Counted from the first letter of the stretch, positions 26,799 through 36,814 are shown. The stretch: DNA of 64,000 bases from Phycisphaerales bacterium UBA2421 (GCA_002343075.1 DDRH01000056.1:7676-71675), one strand, 5' to 3'. The notes: generated by a model not told the origin, from the letters alone. Program-made: numbers and translations.

Positions 26799-29700
26799 CT
26801 ACACAACCACCACTACGCTGGCCGGGATCGACTCTTTGCCGTCGGACGTCACCGCGCTCACTCGATAATAGACGCGCGTTCCCTGAGCAAAACCAGTTGA
26901 CTCGGTGTAGTTGCTGCTGCTGACCAGCACGGAGTTGCGCTGCTGATACCCAGACGTCGGCGATAGAGATCGAAACACGTTATAGCCGATGACAGCGCGC
27001 TCAGGATTATCAGCCCAATCGAGCAAGATGCGATTGCCCGATCGCAAGCCATTCAGCCCATCCGGCGGAGTGGGCGTGCCAAATGGCGCCATGTTTTCAA
27101 TGAGGTACACGTTGTCCTGATAATCTGGGAGGATGCGATCGTAGTCCATCGCCATGAGCCATGTGTTCTCAACAAACTGGCCGTTTCGATCAACGACCGG
27201 ATAGAACCGCATGTAGTGCCCCTCGCCGCCGCGCGATAGGTCGTTGCGGCTCTGTTCGCTCCAGACGTTATCCACGCGGAAGCCAAACGGCGTGGACGTC
27301 GCCAGCGCAAAGCTCCCCGTTGCCGGCGCTGAGAGTTGATTATTCTTCCGCGGGAGGAACGACTGTCCATCAACGCCCGCCGAAGTGACGATCGGTACGA
27401 CTGAAGTCGCATTCCTCTGGAAGTAGGAGATGGTGGCGGTACTTCCCTGCATGTGAAACGCCGCAAGCTGTCGCACACGCACTGGCTGGCTGCCGTCCGC
27501 CCGAACCCAGAAGCTGCTGAGCACTTCATCCCCCACACGGGCGATGTTCCCGCCGGTATCGATGCTCTGCGTACCAAATGTGGCCGCGGTCGCATAGCCG
27601 AAGACGGAGAATATCTCGGCGAGCGTCGGCTCCTGGCTCCGGCCGCGCGGGTCGCTTTCACTGTCGCTCTGCCAGAACCCGCCGAGGCTCACCCTCCGAA
27701 CGGGTTCGTCCGGGTCGTTAGAATTGATCGTCAGATTGCCTTCATACGCCGCGCCTCCTGTCACGGTGAAGCGGATGGTAAGATCGCGAAACCCGCCCGG
27801 CGCAATCGTACCCGCGCCGCCGCCGCTGACGATTTGCCACCCGCCGCTGATGCCCGTTGAGGTAATCGACAGGTTTTGATCTCCGGTGTTTCGAATGCGC
27901 ACGGTCGCCATATCGTGAACAGCATTGGGCACATTCGCATCGAGGTTTTCGATTCGATTGAAAACCAGGCGATTATAGAACGGCGCGCGATCGAGGTTTT
28001 CGATGCCAAGCTCCGGCCCCGACGGCGCGAGTTTCACATTGCGGATGATTCCGACGAAATCCTGCTGATCATAATCCCGCGTAAACTCTTCAAACGCGAA
28101 CACAAACGCGTTAGGCACCGCGGTGCCGTCTGGATTACGCATCGGGTAGAAGCGGAGCTTTCTTCGATTGGCTGCAAGGCTCTCCCAACTGTTAAGCGAA
28201 TCTTCCTGATACACGACGCGCACGCTGCCATCGGTGTTGGTGAATCTTGGGAACAGCCCATAGAGCGCAAATGGTGTGTTGGTGCCCGGGTCAAACGTCG
28301 TCGATCCCTGCGCAAAAACATTGACAGATTGCGCGTCGTTACCGTTGACCGTGAAAAGCTCCGTTGCGTTGCCGCCGGTGCCCGGTTCGTAATAGCCGAA
28401 CCGGAGTGCCGGGTTGCTGACGACGCCAAACATCGCAATCGGCTCAATAGTCACCGCCCCGCCGCCGGCTTTGAGGAACCGCTGCGCCGTCACTTCATCG
28501 TTGGGCTGCTGCGGCGGATTCAGAAACGTGGAGTTAGGATCGGCGTCGCCGACGTTGATCGGAATCTCGTGCAGATCGAGCACCCGCTGCAGCGAAGGCT
28601 CATTTGCCTCACCCACACCACGAGTCGCCAGACCGCGCAGCCGGATGTTAAACCGCTCCTGATCGGGGTCGTTACTGCGAATCTCAAGCGTGGCCGACTT
28701 TGGATCAAGCGATGTACTGCCAGTTGCGTTAAATCCGACGGTGATGTCAATCGACCCCTCGACAGGAATTGTCAACGGCAACGACGGTCGATTCACCACG
28801 CTAAACCGCGCCTTTGCCCCGCCCGTGATTGTGAACGCGTTGGTATCAAGCAGCAACGGTGCCGAGCCTGTGTTGCGAATCGTGAGCGTTTCGGTCGTCG
28901 ATTTTCCATCGCCTCTGATATCATTGAACAGCAGACGGGGACTTCCAGGAGTAAGATTGGCACCCGGAGTTACCGGCCTCACCAGCGTGATCTTTTCACC
29001 ACCGAACTCTACGACATACAGCGACCCTGATCGCGGGTCTTCCACCAGATCGAGCGGGTCGACGAAATGGGTCAGTCCAACGATGCCTCGCTGCGACCCG
29101 CTGACGCGCCCCTGTGAATCCAGCGAGAGCGCGATGATGTCATCACCACCGCTGTAGCGGGTGACGAGGATCTTCCCTTTCAGCCGGCTCTTAAACGAAT
29201 TGCTCTGGTACTCGATAATGCCGTTTGGTGAGACATTTCTGCCGAAGTCGAAGGCGACTCCTCCATAATTGCGCGCGGGTTGCGTTCCGACTGGATACTG
29301 GCTCACCTCAGCTGGATCGACGCCAGAGGTTGGATTGCCGCCGTTCAGCACAAACTCGCCGCGGGTCGGATTGGGATGGCCGTAGTATCGACCAGAAACG
29401 ATGTTGAACAGGTAGTCGCTTTGCGTGGTATTGACGCGCGACAATCCCGGCGCGCCTCCCCCGGCGGGCACATTGCCGCCGGCGGCAGAGCCATTGGCCG
29501 GCGCGTAAAGGTTGCCGTTCGAGTGAAGCAGAAGATCGTACACGCTGCGAACACCCGTCGCGTGAATCTGCAACGGTGCCCCGGTGGCGAACGGATCGTA
29601 TCCAGCAGAACCCTGTGTATTAACGTTCAAAGGCCCCCGCCCATTCTCCCGCCGGGCCACCACTGCGGCGGTGTCGAGCTTGAGCACCGCGGCGCTTAGG

Positions 29701-31424
29701 AGATGCTCGGCGCGATTGCCCCAGGTCGGGTCGGCAGCACCCATTGCCGACATGGCGCCTTGTGTGAAATAGAGCTTGCCATCGCTACCGAAGATCGGCT
29801 GATTGGTCGTGTGATCACGAATCGACCTCGGCAACCCGGTGATCATCTCCCGGTATGATTGCAGCCGGTCACCCGTCAGTCGGGCAATACCGCCGGTAAA
29901 GTCGGCAGCCCCTTCAAAGGCATAAATGCTATGCGTCACCCAGGCGATAAGGTTCCGAGCGGTGCTTGACGGATCAAACACGATGCCGGTCACGAAGCGA
30001 TTGCCTCCGTGGGCATCGACCACGGAATCGATGATCTCAATCTCACCCAACCGCCCAGTGGCGACATCGATATCCCACCGGGCGATTTCGCCGGTGAGGG
30101 TCGTCGCATAGAGCCTGCCGTCCGGCCCGAGTTGCACGCCGGAAAACACGCGGCCCTGCGCCGAAGGAAGCGCGATCTTTTCAAAAGCAATATTGGGATC
30201 GGCGACCGTGATGCCTGTGCCGGTCCGAAATGTGGAGGTAAACGGGGCAAAGCTTGTGCCAGTGACATCTTTCAGCGCCGCCGTCACCACGAAGCGGTAG
30301 TCTGTGTTTGCAGCGAGCGGCTGATTGGGCTGCAGCACGACCGCATCGCCACCGCCGCTGGTGTTAAGGGTTGCATCGACGATGGCACCATCGCTGACGC
30401 GTTCGAGTCGCACGCTGTCGGACGAAAAGCTGCCATCATCCACACCCGACCCGGTCGTCGGAAGAAACACATCTGCGGCCACAAAGATGTCGCGCGAAAC
30501 ATTGGTCTGGCCCGCGCCGGGTCTCACTGCGAGGATGGCCGGCTGGGAAACCTGTGGGATATCATTCGTGACAGCAAACCGGCTAAAAGTCGCGGTGATT
30601 CCGCCGGAGTTGTTCTTGTGCGACGCGAGAATCCCGCCGCGACTTGTGCTGGTAAAGAACGCATTTTTGCTCGCGCCCGAGAGCGTCAACTCAGTTCCAA
30701 ACTTCTTAACCGGGCCTTCGTTCACCTGGTAAAACGCCTGAACTTTCCCCGAAGAGGGATTCCCAACGAGGGATAGCTGGAGCGTGCTGACAGCACCGAG
30801 ACTACCAATTGAAGCGAAGGAACCATTTCCCCCGATCGGAAAAGTAATCGTGCTTGCTGGCTTGGTTTCGGCGACAAACTGCAGCCCCGTACCCGCAGCA
30901 CCGACACCCACCACAAGCTTGACGTAGTTATCCTGATCTGGCCCGAAGTAGACGCCCGCTTGTTCAAACCGCTCATTCAGATAGTCAAGCGGCCCGCGCA
31001 ATGTGGTGGTTACCGCGAAAGTGGCGGCGCTGCCGTTGAATTGCGTGCCCAGAACATTGGTTTGCGTGTTGTCCTGTCCGTAGTTGCTACCGTTGGACGA
31101 AGAGCCTGTGGTTTTGATGGAGAGCGTCTTGGAAGACACCCTGAGATCGAGATTGCCCGGCCGGTACTCATCACCGTTCTTGTTCGGCTGAACGAAGCTA
31201 AAGCCGGTGCCCTGCCCGTCAGCATCAATAACGCCCTTGCGAGCTTTATCAAAATTGAGGATGTAAGGAACAGCCTGGACCGTGACCAAATCGCCCGCGA
31301 GCAACCGGCGCGCCTCGAGCGCCTCGACGGCGGCTGCCATCGATCGGCTGGCTCGCTGCGGCCTTGCGTTGCGCTTGGTGGCGGAGGCGGATGCGCGAGT
31401 CGGGTTCACGTCATTTTCTCCCAT
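26799..31424 (-). CDS. Large multidomain LEPR-XLL surface protein
   Basis: A 1541-residue protein starting at ATG 31424. The N-terminus is basic and ends in LEARRLLAG (residues 36-44), the LEPR-XLL type signature; there is no long hydrophobic signal peptide. Domains in order, judged by eye: a beta-sandwich lectin-like region (about 50-270); a Big_5/Ig-like domain beginning ILAVRPGAGQTNVSRDI; a glucose/sorbosone dehydrogenase-like six-bladed propeller (FSGVQLGPDGRLYATTL, FGSDGKLYFTQG, FVDPLDLVEDPRSGSLYVVE); two choice-of-anchor D type domains with 'IRNTGSAPLLL' and 'RSNDPD' or 'NSNDPDEP' motifs; and a C-terminal fibronectin III domain (ILLDWADNPERAVIGYNVFRS before a last strand). It is probably secreted; substrate and anchor are unknown. 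Confidence 0.85.
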   Translation of the reverse strand: MGENDVNPTRASASATKRNARPQRASRSMAAAVEALEARRLLAGDLVTVQAVPYILNFDKARKGVIDADGQGTGFSFVQPNKNGDEYRPGNLDLRVSSKTLSIKTTGSSSNGSNYGQDNTQTNVLGTQFNGSAATFAVTTTLRGPLDYLNERFEQAGVYFGPDQDNYVKLVVGVGAAGTGLQFVAETKPASTITFPIGGNGSFASIGSLGAVSTLQLSLVGNPSSGKVQAFYQVNEGPVKKFGTELTLSGASKNAFFTSTSRGGILASHKNNSGGITATFSRFAVTNDIPQVSQPAILAVRPGAGQTNVSRDIFVAADVFLPTTGSGVDDGSFSSDSVRLERVSDGAIVDATLNTSGGGDAVVLQPNQPLAANTDYRFVVTAALKDVTGTSFAPFTSTFRTGTGITVADPNIAFEKIALPSAQGRVFSGVQLGPDGRLYATTLTGEIARWDIDVATGRLGEIEIIDSVVDAHGGNRFVTGIVFDPSSTARNLIAWVTHSIYAFEGAADFTGGIARLTGDRLQSYREMITGLPRSIRDHTTNQPIFGSDGKLYFTQGAMSAMGAADPTWGNRAEHLLSAAVLKLDTAAVVARRENGRGPLNVNTQGSAGYDPFATGAPLQIHATGVRSVYDLLLHSNGNLYAPANGSAAGGNVPAGGGAPGLSRVNTTQSDYLFNIVSGRYYGHPNPTRGEFVLNGGNPTSGVDPAEVSQYPVGTQPARNYGGVAFDFGRNVSPNGIIEYQSNSFKSRLKGKILVTRYSGGDDIIALSLDSQGRVSGSQRGIVGLTHFVDPLDLVEDPRSGSLYVVEFGGEKITLVRPVTPGANLTPGSPRLLFNDIRGDGKSTTETLTIRNTGSAPLLLDTNAFTITGGAKARFSVVNRPSLPLTIPVEGSIDITVGFNATGSTSLDPKSATLEIRSNDPDQERFNIRLRGLATRGVGEANEPSLQRVLDLHEIPINVGDADPNSTFLNPPQQPNDEVTAQRFLKAGGGAVTIEPIAMFGVVSNPALRFGYYEPGTGGNATELFTVNGNDAQSVNVFAQGSTTFDPGTNTPFALYGLFPRFTNTDGSVRVVYQEDSLNSWESLAANRRKLRFYPMRNPDGTAVPNAFVFAFEEFTRDYDQQDFVGIIRNVKLAPSGPELGIENLDRAPFYNRLVFNRIENLDANVPNAVHDMATVRIRNTGDQNLSITSTGISGGWQIVSGGGAGTIAPGGFRDLTIRFTVTGGAAYEGNLTINSNDPDEPVRRVSLGGFWQSDSESDPRGRSQEPTLAEIFSVFGYATAATFGTQSIDTGGNIARVGDEVLSSFWVRADGSQPVRVRQLAAFHMQGSTATISYFQRNATSVVPIVTSAGVDGQSFLPRKNNQLSAPATGSFALATSTPFGFRVDNVWSEQSRNDLSRGGEGHYMRFYPVVDRNGQFVENTWLMAMDYDRILPDYQDNVYLIENMAPFGTPTPPDGLNGLRSGNRILLDWADNPERAVIGYNVFRSLSPTSGYQQRNSVLVSSSNYTESTGFAQGTRVYYRVSAVTSDGKESIPASVVVVV

Positions 31425-31588
31425 ACAACAATATCTTAGCACGGATATCTGGCTGACGCAGCCTGTTCGCGCAAGTCTTGCACTTCCCGGGACCGGATGC
31501 GATTACGATTGACGAAACTTGCGCATGCAATACGCTTGGGGGCTTGGCTGCCATGATGGCCGCCCAAACGGAAAAGGAACCGCCTGCC

Positions 31589-33412
31589 ATGCGCTGGAGC
31601 CAAACGCTTATACCAACTCAAAAGGAAACGCCTGCCGACGCCCAGATCATCAGCCATCAACTGATGATACGCGCCGGATTGATTCGACAACTCACCGCGG
31701 GTGCATACGACTTTTTGCCGCTCGGCTGGCGCGCGCTTCATAAGGCCATGAAGATCGTCCGCGAAGAAATGGACGCCATCGGGGCATCCGAGATACTTCT
31801 GCCCGCACTGCAGCCCATGGAACTGTGGCAGCGGTCGGGCCGGGACGTTGCCTACGGCGAAAACCTTGTGAAACTCAAGGACCGTCACGGGCGCGCGCTC
31901 GTTCTCGGGCCAACTCATGAAGAGGTGATCACCGAGCTCGTGCAGGCGTATGTATCGAGCTACAAACAACTTCCGCTCAGCCTGTATCAGATCCAAACCA
32001 AGTTTCGCGACGAGTTTCGCCCTCGGTTCGGGCTGCTTCGGGTTCGCGAGTTCCTGATGAAAGACGCCTACAGCTTCCATGCTGTTTCAGAATCTCTGGA
32101 TAAAACGTACGACGACTTCTACAAAGCCTACGAACGCATCTTCACGCGGTGTGGGATTCCCTTTGTTGTGGTCGAGGCCGAAAGCGGCCCGATCGGGGGA
32201 AGCGCCAGCCACGAATTCATGGCCGCATGCACCGCGGGGGAAGATACGATCCTCACGAGCGACAAAGGTAACTACGCCGCCAACGTCGAAAAGTGCGAGA
32301 CAGGCCCTCGTGCAGGCGATCTGTCTGGTGCCCCCGTCGGCGAGTTGCAGAAACTGCACACCCCCGGCCTGCCCGGTATCGACGATGTCGCGAAGTTTCT
32401 CAAGACCAAGCCGAAGAACATGCTAAAAACCCTGGTATTCTCGGTCCGAAATGGCAATCCAGCGGCGCGCGGCGCGGAAGATGCGGCCGGCGGGCCACCT
32501 TCTGGGCCGCGGACCGAAAATCTGTCCAGCCCTGCTTACGTCGTGGCGGTGGTGCGCGGCGACCATGACGTGAACGAAGCAAAGCTTAAGCAGCACGCGA
32601 GCGCACACTTCAGGGTCGGCCATCTGGAACTGATCGACTCAGCGGAGGTACGGCAGAATTGGGCCATTGGGTTTGTCGGCCCCGACGAAGCCGCTCGGCG
32701 GGCGGATACCGTCATGCTCATCGATCCCGATGCAGCACAAGGCGGGTTCTGGGTAACCGGTGCCAATGAGATTGATCATCATGTGAAGTATTTCAACTGG
32801 TTCCGCGATTGCGGCGACGCGCTGGCGAACCCCGCCAAGGTGGCCACCGCCGACATTCGTAATGCGGTAGACGGCGACCCCAGCCCAAGGAACGATGGGG
32901 GTGTGCTCAAGGCGAGCAAGGGGATTGAGATTGGCCATGTCTTCAAGCTTGGCACGAAATATTCAGTTGCGTTCGACGCCCACTATCTCGATGACAAAGG
33001 GGAGTCGCACCCGTTCATCATGGGGTGCTACGGCATCGGCATCGGCAGAATTCTTATCGCGGCGGTGGAGAGCATGCACGACGAAAAGGGGATCGTCTGG
33101 CCAGCCGCAATCGCGCCATTTCAGTGTGTCATCACGCCGATCAAGTATGATGGCGAGGTGAAAGCCGCCGCCGACGCATTATACTCGCAACTTGTCGCCG
33201 CGGGTGTCGATTGCATCCTCGATGACCGTGACGCCCGGCCGGGCTTTAAGTTTGCTGATGCCGACCTCATTGGCTTTCCAGTACGCGTAACCATCGGCGA
33301 CCGCGGACTGAAGGAGGGGAATGTGGAGATCAAGAAGCGCACCGCCACCGACCCGGAGATGGTGGCGATGGACGGGGTAGTACAGAGGGTTATGGCGTTG
33401 CTTCACACCTGA
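31589..33412 (+). CDS. proS: Proline--tRNA ligase (bacterial type with editing domain)
   Basis: Class II synthetase for tRNA(Pro). ATG 31589 (607 residues) is preferred because GGAAAAGGAA lies just upstream and the family begins at this point (MRWSQTLIPTQKETPADAQ). Motif 1 is around LPLGWRALHKAMKIVREEM, motif 2 is FRDEFRPRFGLLRVREFLMKDAYSFH, and motif 3 is GCYGIGIGRILIAAVE. Between motifs 2 and 3, roughly residues 220-400, lies the INS editing domain that removes mischarged alanine. PTHEE is the substrate-binding loop. The C-terminal anticodon domain ends in GFKFADADLIGFPVRVTIG. It is the first gene in a plus-strand group with the toxin-antitoxin pair. Confidence 0.96.
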   Translation: MRWSQTLIPTQKETPADAQIISHQLMIRAGLIRQLTAGAYDFLPLGWRALHKAMKIVREEMDAIGASEILLPALQPMELWQRSGRDVAYGENLVKLKDRHGRALVLGPTHEEVITELVQAYVSSYKQLPLSLYQIQTKFRDEFRPRFGLLRVREFLMKDAYSFHAVSESLDKTYDDFYKAYERIFTRCGIPFVVVEAESGPIGGSASHEFMAACTAGEDTILTSDKGNYAANVEKCETGPRAGDLSGAPVGELQKLHTPGLPGIDDVAKFLKTKPKNMLKTLVFSVRNGNPAARGAEDAAGGPPSGPRTENLSSPAYVVAVVRGDHDVNEAKLKQHASAHFRVGHLELIDSAEVRQNWAIGFVGPDEAARRADTVMLIDPDAAQGGFWVTGANEIDHHVKYFNWFRDCGDALANPAKVATADIRNAVDGDPSPRNDGGVLKASKGIEIGHVFKLGTKYSVAFDAHYLDDKGESHPFIMGCYGIGIGRILIAAVESMHDEKGIVWPAAIAPFQCVITPIKYDGEVKAAADALYSQLVAAGVDCILDDRDARPGFKFADADLIGFPVRVTIGDRGLKEGNVEIKKRTATDPEMVAMDGVVQRVMALLHT

Positions 33413-33432
33413 GATTTTGCAGTTAACCGTGC

Positions 33433-33449
33433 TATACTCCCACCGAGGT
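33433..33449 (+). promoter_or_regulatory. -10-like box and ribosome-binding site before antitoxin
   Basis: TATACT at 33433-33438 is a good -10 sequence and GAGGT at 33445-33449 is a ribosome-binding site for ATG 33455. No convincing -35 box lies 16-18 bases upstream. The distance between -10 and start codon leaves a leader of only about 10 bases. It could give the toxin-antitoxin pair its own transcript apart from proS. Confidence 0.35.
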
Positions 33450-33454
33450 AACAA

Positions 33455-33721
33455 ATGACGGCGACGATCGACGATATAGCGAAGGATGTCCGAGGATTCG
33501 TCTCTCGTGCTGCGGCGGGAGAGACGATTACGATTATCGATAACGGCCGGCCGCTCGCAAAGCTCGTCTCGGGGATTGCAGCCAACACACAGCTGGACGA
33601 CGCTATTGCGCAGGGTCGCCTGATAGCACCGATCGGACCCAAACGAGACATTAGTGAGATTCCACTTGCTCAAGTCGGTGGCAAGCCTGCATCAGAAATG
33701 ATCATCGAGGATCGGCGATGA
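33455..33721 (+). CDS. Phd/YefM-type antitoxin
   Basis: An 88-residue antitoxin. The N-terminal DNA-binding fold appears as MTATIDDIAKDVRGFVSRA followed by GETITIIDNGRPLAKLVSG, the usual 'G-E-x-I-x-I-x-x-x-G-x-P-x-A-x-L' pattern. The C-terminal 40 residues are polar and probably disordered until they bind the toxin (ASEMIIEDRR). Its stop overlaps the toxin start by four bases (ATGA). Such antitoxins bind their own promoter and neutralise a PIN-domain RNase. Confidence 0.85.
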   Translation: MTATIDDIAKDVRGFVSRAAAGETITIIDNGRPLAKLVSGIAANTQLDDAIAQGRLIAPIGPKRDISEIPLAQVGGKPASEMIIEDRR

Positions 33722-34147
33722 TTGTCTCATTTGATACGTCAATGTTGATCAAGGTTTACCTTGAGGAGACCGGCTCCACCGATGCGAGGCAACTATGGAC
33801 AGCATCAAATCCGCCGACCGGATCGGTGCTGCTGTTACCCGAGATGCTGGCCACATTCTCGCGGAAGCTCCGAGAGGGAGCAGATCCGGCGAAGATCAGC
33901 AGCGCCCGCACGGCGTTCGAGACGGATTGGCGGGCGTTTGCATCAGTTCCGCTCGACACCAACCTGTATCCGATCTGCCGCCGCCTGCTCGACGTACACC
34001 CGCTTCGTGGGGCCGACGCAGTTACACCTCGCTTCCGCGGTGGTGGTGATGGATGCGGCGAGGGAACGAGTTGTGTTCGCCTGTGCCGATGCTCGACTCC
34101 TTGCAGCGGCTGCGAAAGAAGGATTGTTGGTTGAGGCGGTTCGATGA
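33718..34147 (+). pseudogene. vapC: VapC-type PIN-domain toxin, frameshifted
   Basis: The frame from ATG 33718 begins IVSFDTSMLIKVYLEE (first PIN Asp) and contains LLPEMLATFSRKL (Glu), then LRGADAV. After codon 34021-34023 it leaves the family pattern and ends at 34134 with a Cys/Arg-rich tail. Skipping one base at 34024 restores HLASAVVVMDAARERVVFACADARLL to a stop at 34145-34147, for a normal toxin of about 142 residues with the last acidic residue (ACADARL). The restored stop also overlaps the next ATG by four bases (ATGA), as expected in a tight operon. So this is a one-base insertion, either a real inactivating mutation or a sequencing error. Confidence 0.85.
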
Positions 34148-34725
34148 ACGGCTTTCGCAACCTCATCCTCATCAAGCACGCCCGACCCGCCATTGATCCG
34201 GCCAAGCCTCCCGAGCAATGGCCGCTCGGCGATGAAGGCCGCGCCGCCGCTGCTGCGATGGTTGATCGGCTTGCGGCATTCAAAATCACGCAGATCTTCC
34301 ACAGCGACGAAGTGAAGGCGATCGAAACCGCAGAGATCCTCGCCGCTCGTCTCGATGCGCCATTGTCGTTTCGCGCCGATGTCCACGAGCACGACCGCAG
34401 TAACGTGCCGCACATGCGTTCCGGTGAGTTTATCTCGCATGTTGAGCTATTCTTTCGGAAACCCGACGAACTCGTGCTCGGTAAGGAAACCGCCACCGGT
34501 TGCCTGGCGCGCTATCAAGCGGCGATCGACGGCATCATCGCCGAGCAACACACTGGCGACGTTGCAGTCGTCACCCACGGCACTGCCCTTGCGCTCTATC
34601 TCGCACAACTCGGCACCGGCAAACCATTCGACATCTGGCGGCGGATGGGATTGCCTTCGTTTGCTGTCATTGACCTCCATTCAATGACGTGCACGCAAAT
34701 GGTCGACCGAATCAACCCCGAGTAG
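34144..34725 (+). CDS. Histidine phosphatase family protein (phosphoglycerate mutase-like)
   Basis: A 193-residue protein of the histidine phosphatase fold. The N-terminal catalytic motif is LILIKHARP, a version of LxRHG with Lys for Arg and Ala for Gly, keeping the phospho-accepting His. Also seen are PLGDEGRAAAAAMVDRL, IFHSDEVKAIETAEILAARL (typical 'S-x-x-x-R-x-x-E-T-A', with Lys for Arg), and the second catalytic His in VAVVTHGTALALYL. The lysine substitutions occur at both phosphate-binding positions, so substrate preference may differ from classic mutases. Substrate unknown. Its start overlaps the restored vapC stop. Confidence 0.8.
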   Translation: MNGFRNLILIKHARPAIDPAKPPEQWPLGDEGRAAAAAMVDRLAAFKITQIFHSDEVKAIETAEILAARLDAPLSFRADVHEHDRSNVPHMRSGEFISHVELFFRKPDELVLGKETATGCLARYQAAIDGIIAEQHTGDVAVVTHGTALALYLAQLGTGKPFDIWRRMGLPSFAVIDLHSMTCTQMVDRINPE

Positions 34726-34736
34726 CAGCAGATTTC

Positions 34737-35933
34737 TCATCCGCGGAAGTTCATCACCAGCTCCAGAAACACCCGCATTCCCGTAAGTAGTGCGGCGTCG
34801 GTGAAATCATACTTCTCATTGTGCAGCGACGGATAACTCGTCTGCCCGGCGGGAATGGTGCCAACCATGAAAAAGCAGCCGGGAACCTGTTCGAGGTAGT
34901 ACGCGAAATCCTCCCCGCCCATGACGGGCCTCGCTGCAGGAAGAAATCGTTCATTTCCCAGTGCGGCCTTTACCGTCTTCTCTACATACGCTGCCATTTC
35001 TGGATTATTCACCGTCGACGGATAGCCGTGCTCCAGCATGAAGCTCAGTTCGCAATCATTGGCCGCTGCCACACCGGCGCAACGGCGCTGGACGGCGCTG
35101 CGGATGGCATCCCGGCTCTCCCGATTGAGCGTGCGCAGCGTGCCCTCGATGGTCACCCGGTCGGGAATGATGTTAGTCGCCGTCCCGCCGTGGATTCTTC
35201 CGACTGTCACCACCGCCGAATCGGTCGGGTCAACCTCCCGACTGACAAATCCCTGCAGGCACATGACCGCTTCGCAGGCAGTCACAATCGGATCGCGACC
35301 GAGGTGAGGAAACGCGCCGTGACATCCCTTGCCTATGAATGTCGCAGTAAACGTGTCAGTAGACGCCAGAAGCGGGCCGGGGCGGGTGCTGACAATGCCC
35401 ACCGGCAGGCCGGGCCAGCCGTGCAAGCCGAAGATGGCGGCGACCTTCGGGCCAAGCCCCGCGCCGGCACTGCCATCAAGCACACCCGCGCGGCAGAGCA
35501 CCTCCGCCCCGCCGCCGCCTTCTTCGGCCGGTTGCCAGATCAGCTTCACGCAAACCGGCAGCGATGCCTCGTGTTTTTTTAGAATCGCCGCGACACCAGC
35601 AAGCGTTGCCGTGTGGCCATCGTGACCGCACGCATGCATTCGACCGGGAAACATGCTCGCGTAGTCGGCCCCGGTCTGCTCGGTGATCGGCAGCGCGTCA
35701 ATATCCGCCCGAAGCGCGATACATGGCTTCGACGGGTCGCCGATCCACGCAATGGTTGCGGTAGGCGCACCGCTGACTCCCGCGACGTACGGAATCCCGA
35801 GCCGATCCAGTTCCGCGCGAATCATTGCCGCTGTCTCGCGTTCCTCAAACGCGAGTTCAGGTATTCTGTGCAGCCGATGTCGCAGATCGACCACACTTCC
35901 GAACACCGTTTCGATCTCATTTGCAATCACCAT
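34737..35933 (-). CDS. M20D family amidohydrolase (N-acyl amino acid/hippurate hydrolase type)
   Basis: A metal-dependent aminoacylase or carboxypeptidase of 398 residues, normal for the family. Landmarks: LRHRLHRIPELAFEERETA, ALRADIDALPITEQTG, MHACGHDGHTATLAG (metal-binding Cys and His), WQPAEEGGGGAEVL (catalytic Glu pair), FGLHGWPGLPVG, and a C-terminal VMGGEDFAYYLEQVPG with a metal-binding Glu. It hydrolyses acyl- or peptide-linked amino acids. The exact substrate (hippurate, IAA conjugates, N-acetyl amino acids) cannot be told. It is convergent with the phosphatase gene. Confidence 0.9.
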   Translation of the reverse strand: MVIANEIETVFGSVVDLRHRLHRIPELAFEERETAAMIRAELDRLGIPYVAGVSGAPTATIAWIGDPSKPCIALRADIDALPITEQTGADYASMFPGRMHACGHDGHTATLAGVAAILKKHEASLPVCVKLIWQPAEEGGGGAEVLCRAGVLDGSAGAGLGPKVAAIFGLHGWPGLPVGIVSTRPGPLLASTDTFTATFIGKGCHGAFPHLGRDPIVTACEAVMCLQGFVSREVDPTDSAVVTVGRIHGGTATNIIPDRVTIEGTLRTLNRESRDAIRSAVQRRCAGVAAANDCELSFMLEHGYPSTVNNPEMAAYVEKTVKAALGNERFLPAARPVMGGEDFAYYLEQVPGCFFMVGTIPAGQTSYPSLHNEKYDFTDAALLTGMRVFLELVMNFRG

Positions 35934-35992
35934 GCGATCAACCTCTGAAAGGTGTTTGACTTGTCGAGAGATTCTACCACGATTACACCTTG

Positions 35993-36742
35993 ATGATCAG
36001 GCTGGCAATTCTTTTTGTGCTCTGCGTCGTTTCGTGGTGTTGCTCTTTCGGATGCTCCGCGCCACAGCGCGCCGATGAGCAAGGCGTTGTGCTCTTCATA
36101 CCAGGTGTTAGCGGAGACGGCGCGTGGTACAACGACCTCAAGCAAGGCCTGCGCGACGGTGGGATGACGCTTCCGATCGAGTCAGTTAGCTGGGGCATGC
36201 CACCTCCTTTGTTCGCCTTCAATTTCAGCAACCCCGGCGTTCACGATGAGGCCGAGCGTAAACTCGCAACGCGCATCGCCGCCATTCGTAAGCAGTTTCC
36301 CGGCACCCCATTGCACATTCTCACCCACAGCGCCGGCGGCGGTGTGGCGTTGGGTGCGATGAAACGCCTGCCGGCTGATATCTCGATCGATCGGGCCGTG
36401 CTTCTTCATCCGTCGGTTTCTCCCGAATATGGCCTCGGCCCGGCACTCGCCCACGTCGGCTTTCAGTGCACCGCATTCTGCAGCGATCGCGACACGACCT
36501 TTCTTAAATGGCGCACAAGCACTTTTGGCACATACGACGGCATCAAAACGCCCGCGGCCGGCCACCTCGGCTTCGTTGTTGACGGCCTCAGTTTCAGCGA
36601 AGCGGAGAAGTTTCGACAGATAGCGTACGACCCTTCGTTTGAAAGACTCGGCAACACGGGTGGCCATTTCGGCCCCACCGCGCGCCGCTTCGCTGCCGAG
36701 GTGATCGCGCCGCTCCTGGAGAGTCGCGCGAGCAAACCCTGA
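35993..36742 (+). CDS. Alpha/beta hydrolase-like lipoprotein
   Basis: A 249-residue protein with a lipoprotein-type signal (IRLAILFVLCVVSWCCSFGC, Cys near residue 21). It then shows an alpha/beta hydrolase layout: VVLFIPGVSGDGAWYNDL (first strand and oxyanion region), LHILTHSAGGGVALGAM with the nucleophile elbow T-H-S-A-G, and a late GGHFGPTARRF holding a plausible catalytic His. The acidic residue cannot be assigned by eye. It is likely an envelope-bound esterase or lipase. No neighbour indicates its substrate. Confidence 0.7.
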   Translation: MIRLAILFVLCVVSWCCSFGCSAPQRADEQGVVLFIPGVSGDGAWYNDLKQGLRDGGMTLPIESVSWGMPPPLFAFNFSNPGVHDEAERKLATRIAAIRKQFPGTPLHILTHSAGGGVALGAMKRLPADISIDRAVLLHPSVSPEYGLGPALAHVGFQCTAFCSDRDTTFLKWRTSTFGTYDGIKTPAAGHLGFVVDGLSFSEAEKFRQIAYDPSFERLGNTGGHFGPTARRFAAEVIAPLLESRASKP

Positions 36743-36814
36743 ACGCCCAAGACGGCTGAGAGCTTCACACCAGCCCAACCCACGCTCCAGCACCCCCGCC
36801 GCAAGAACTCGCGC

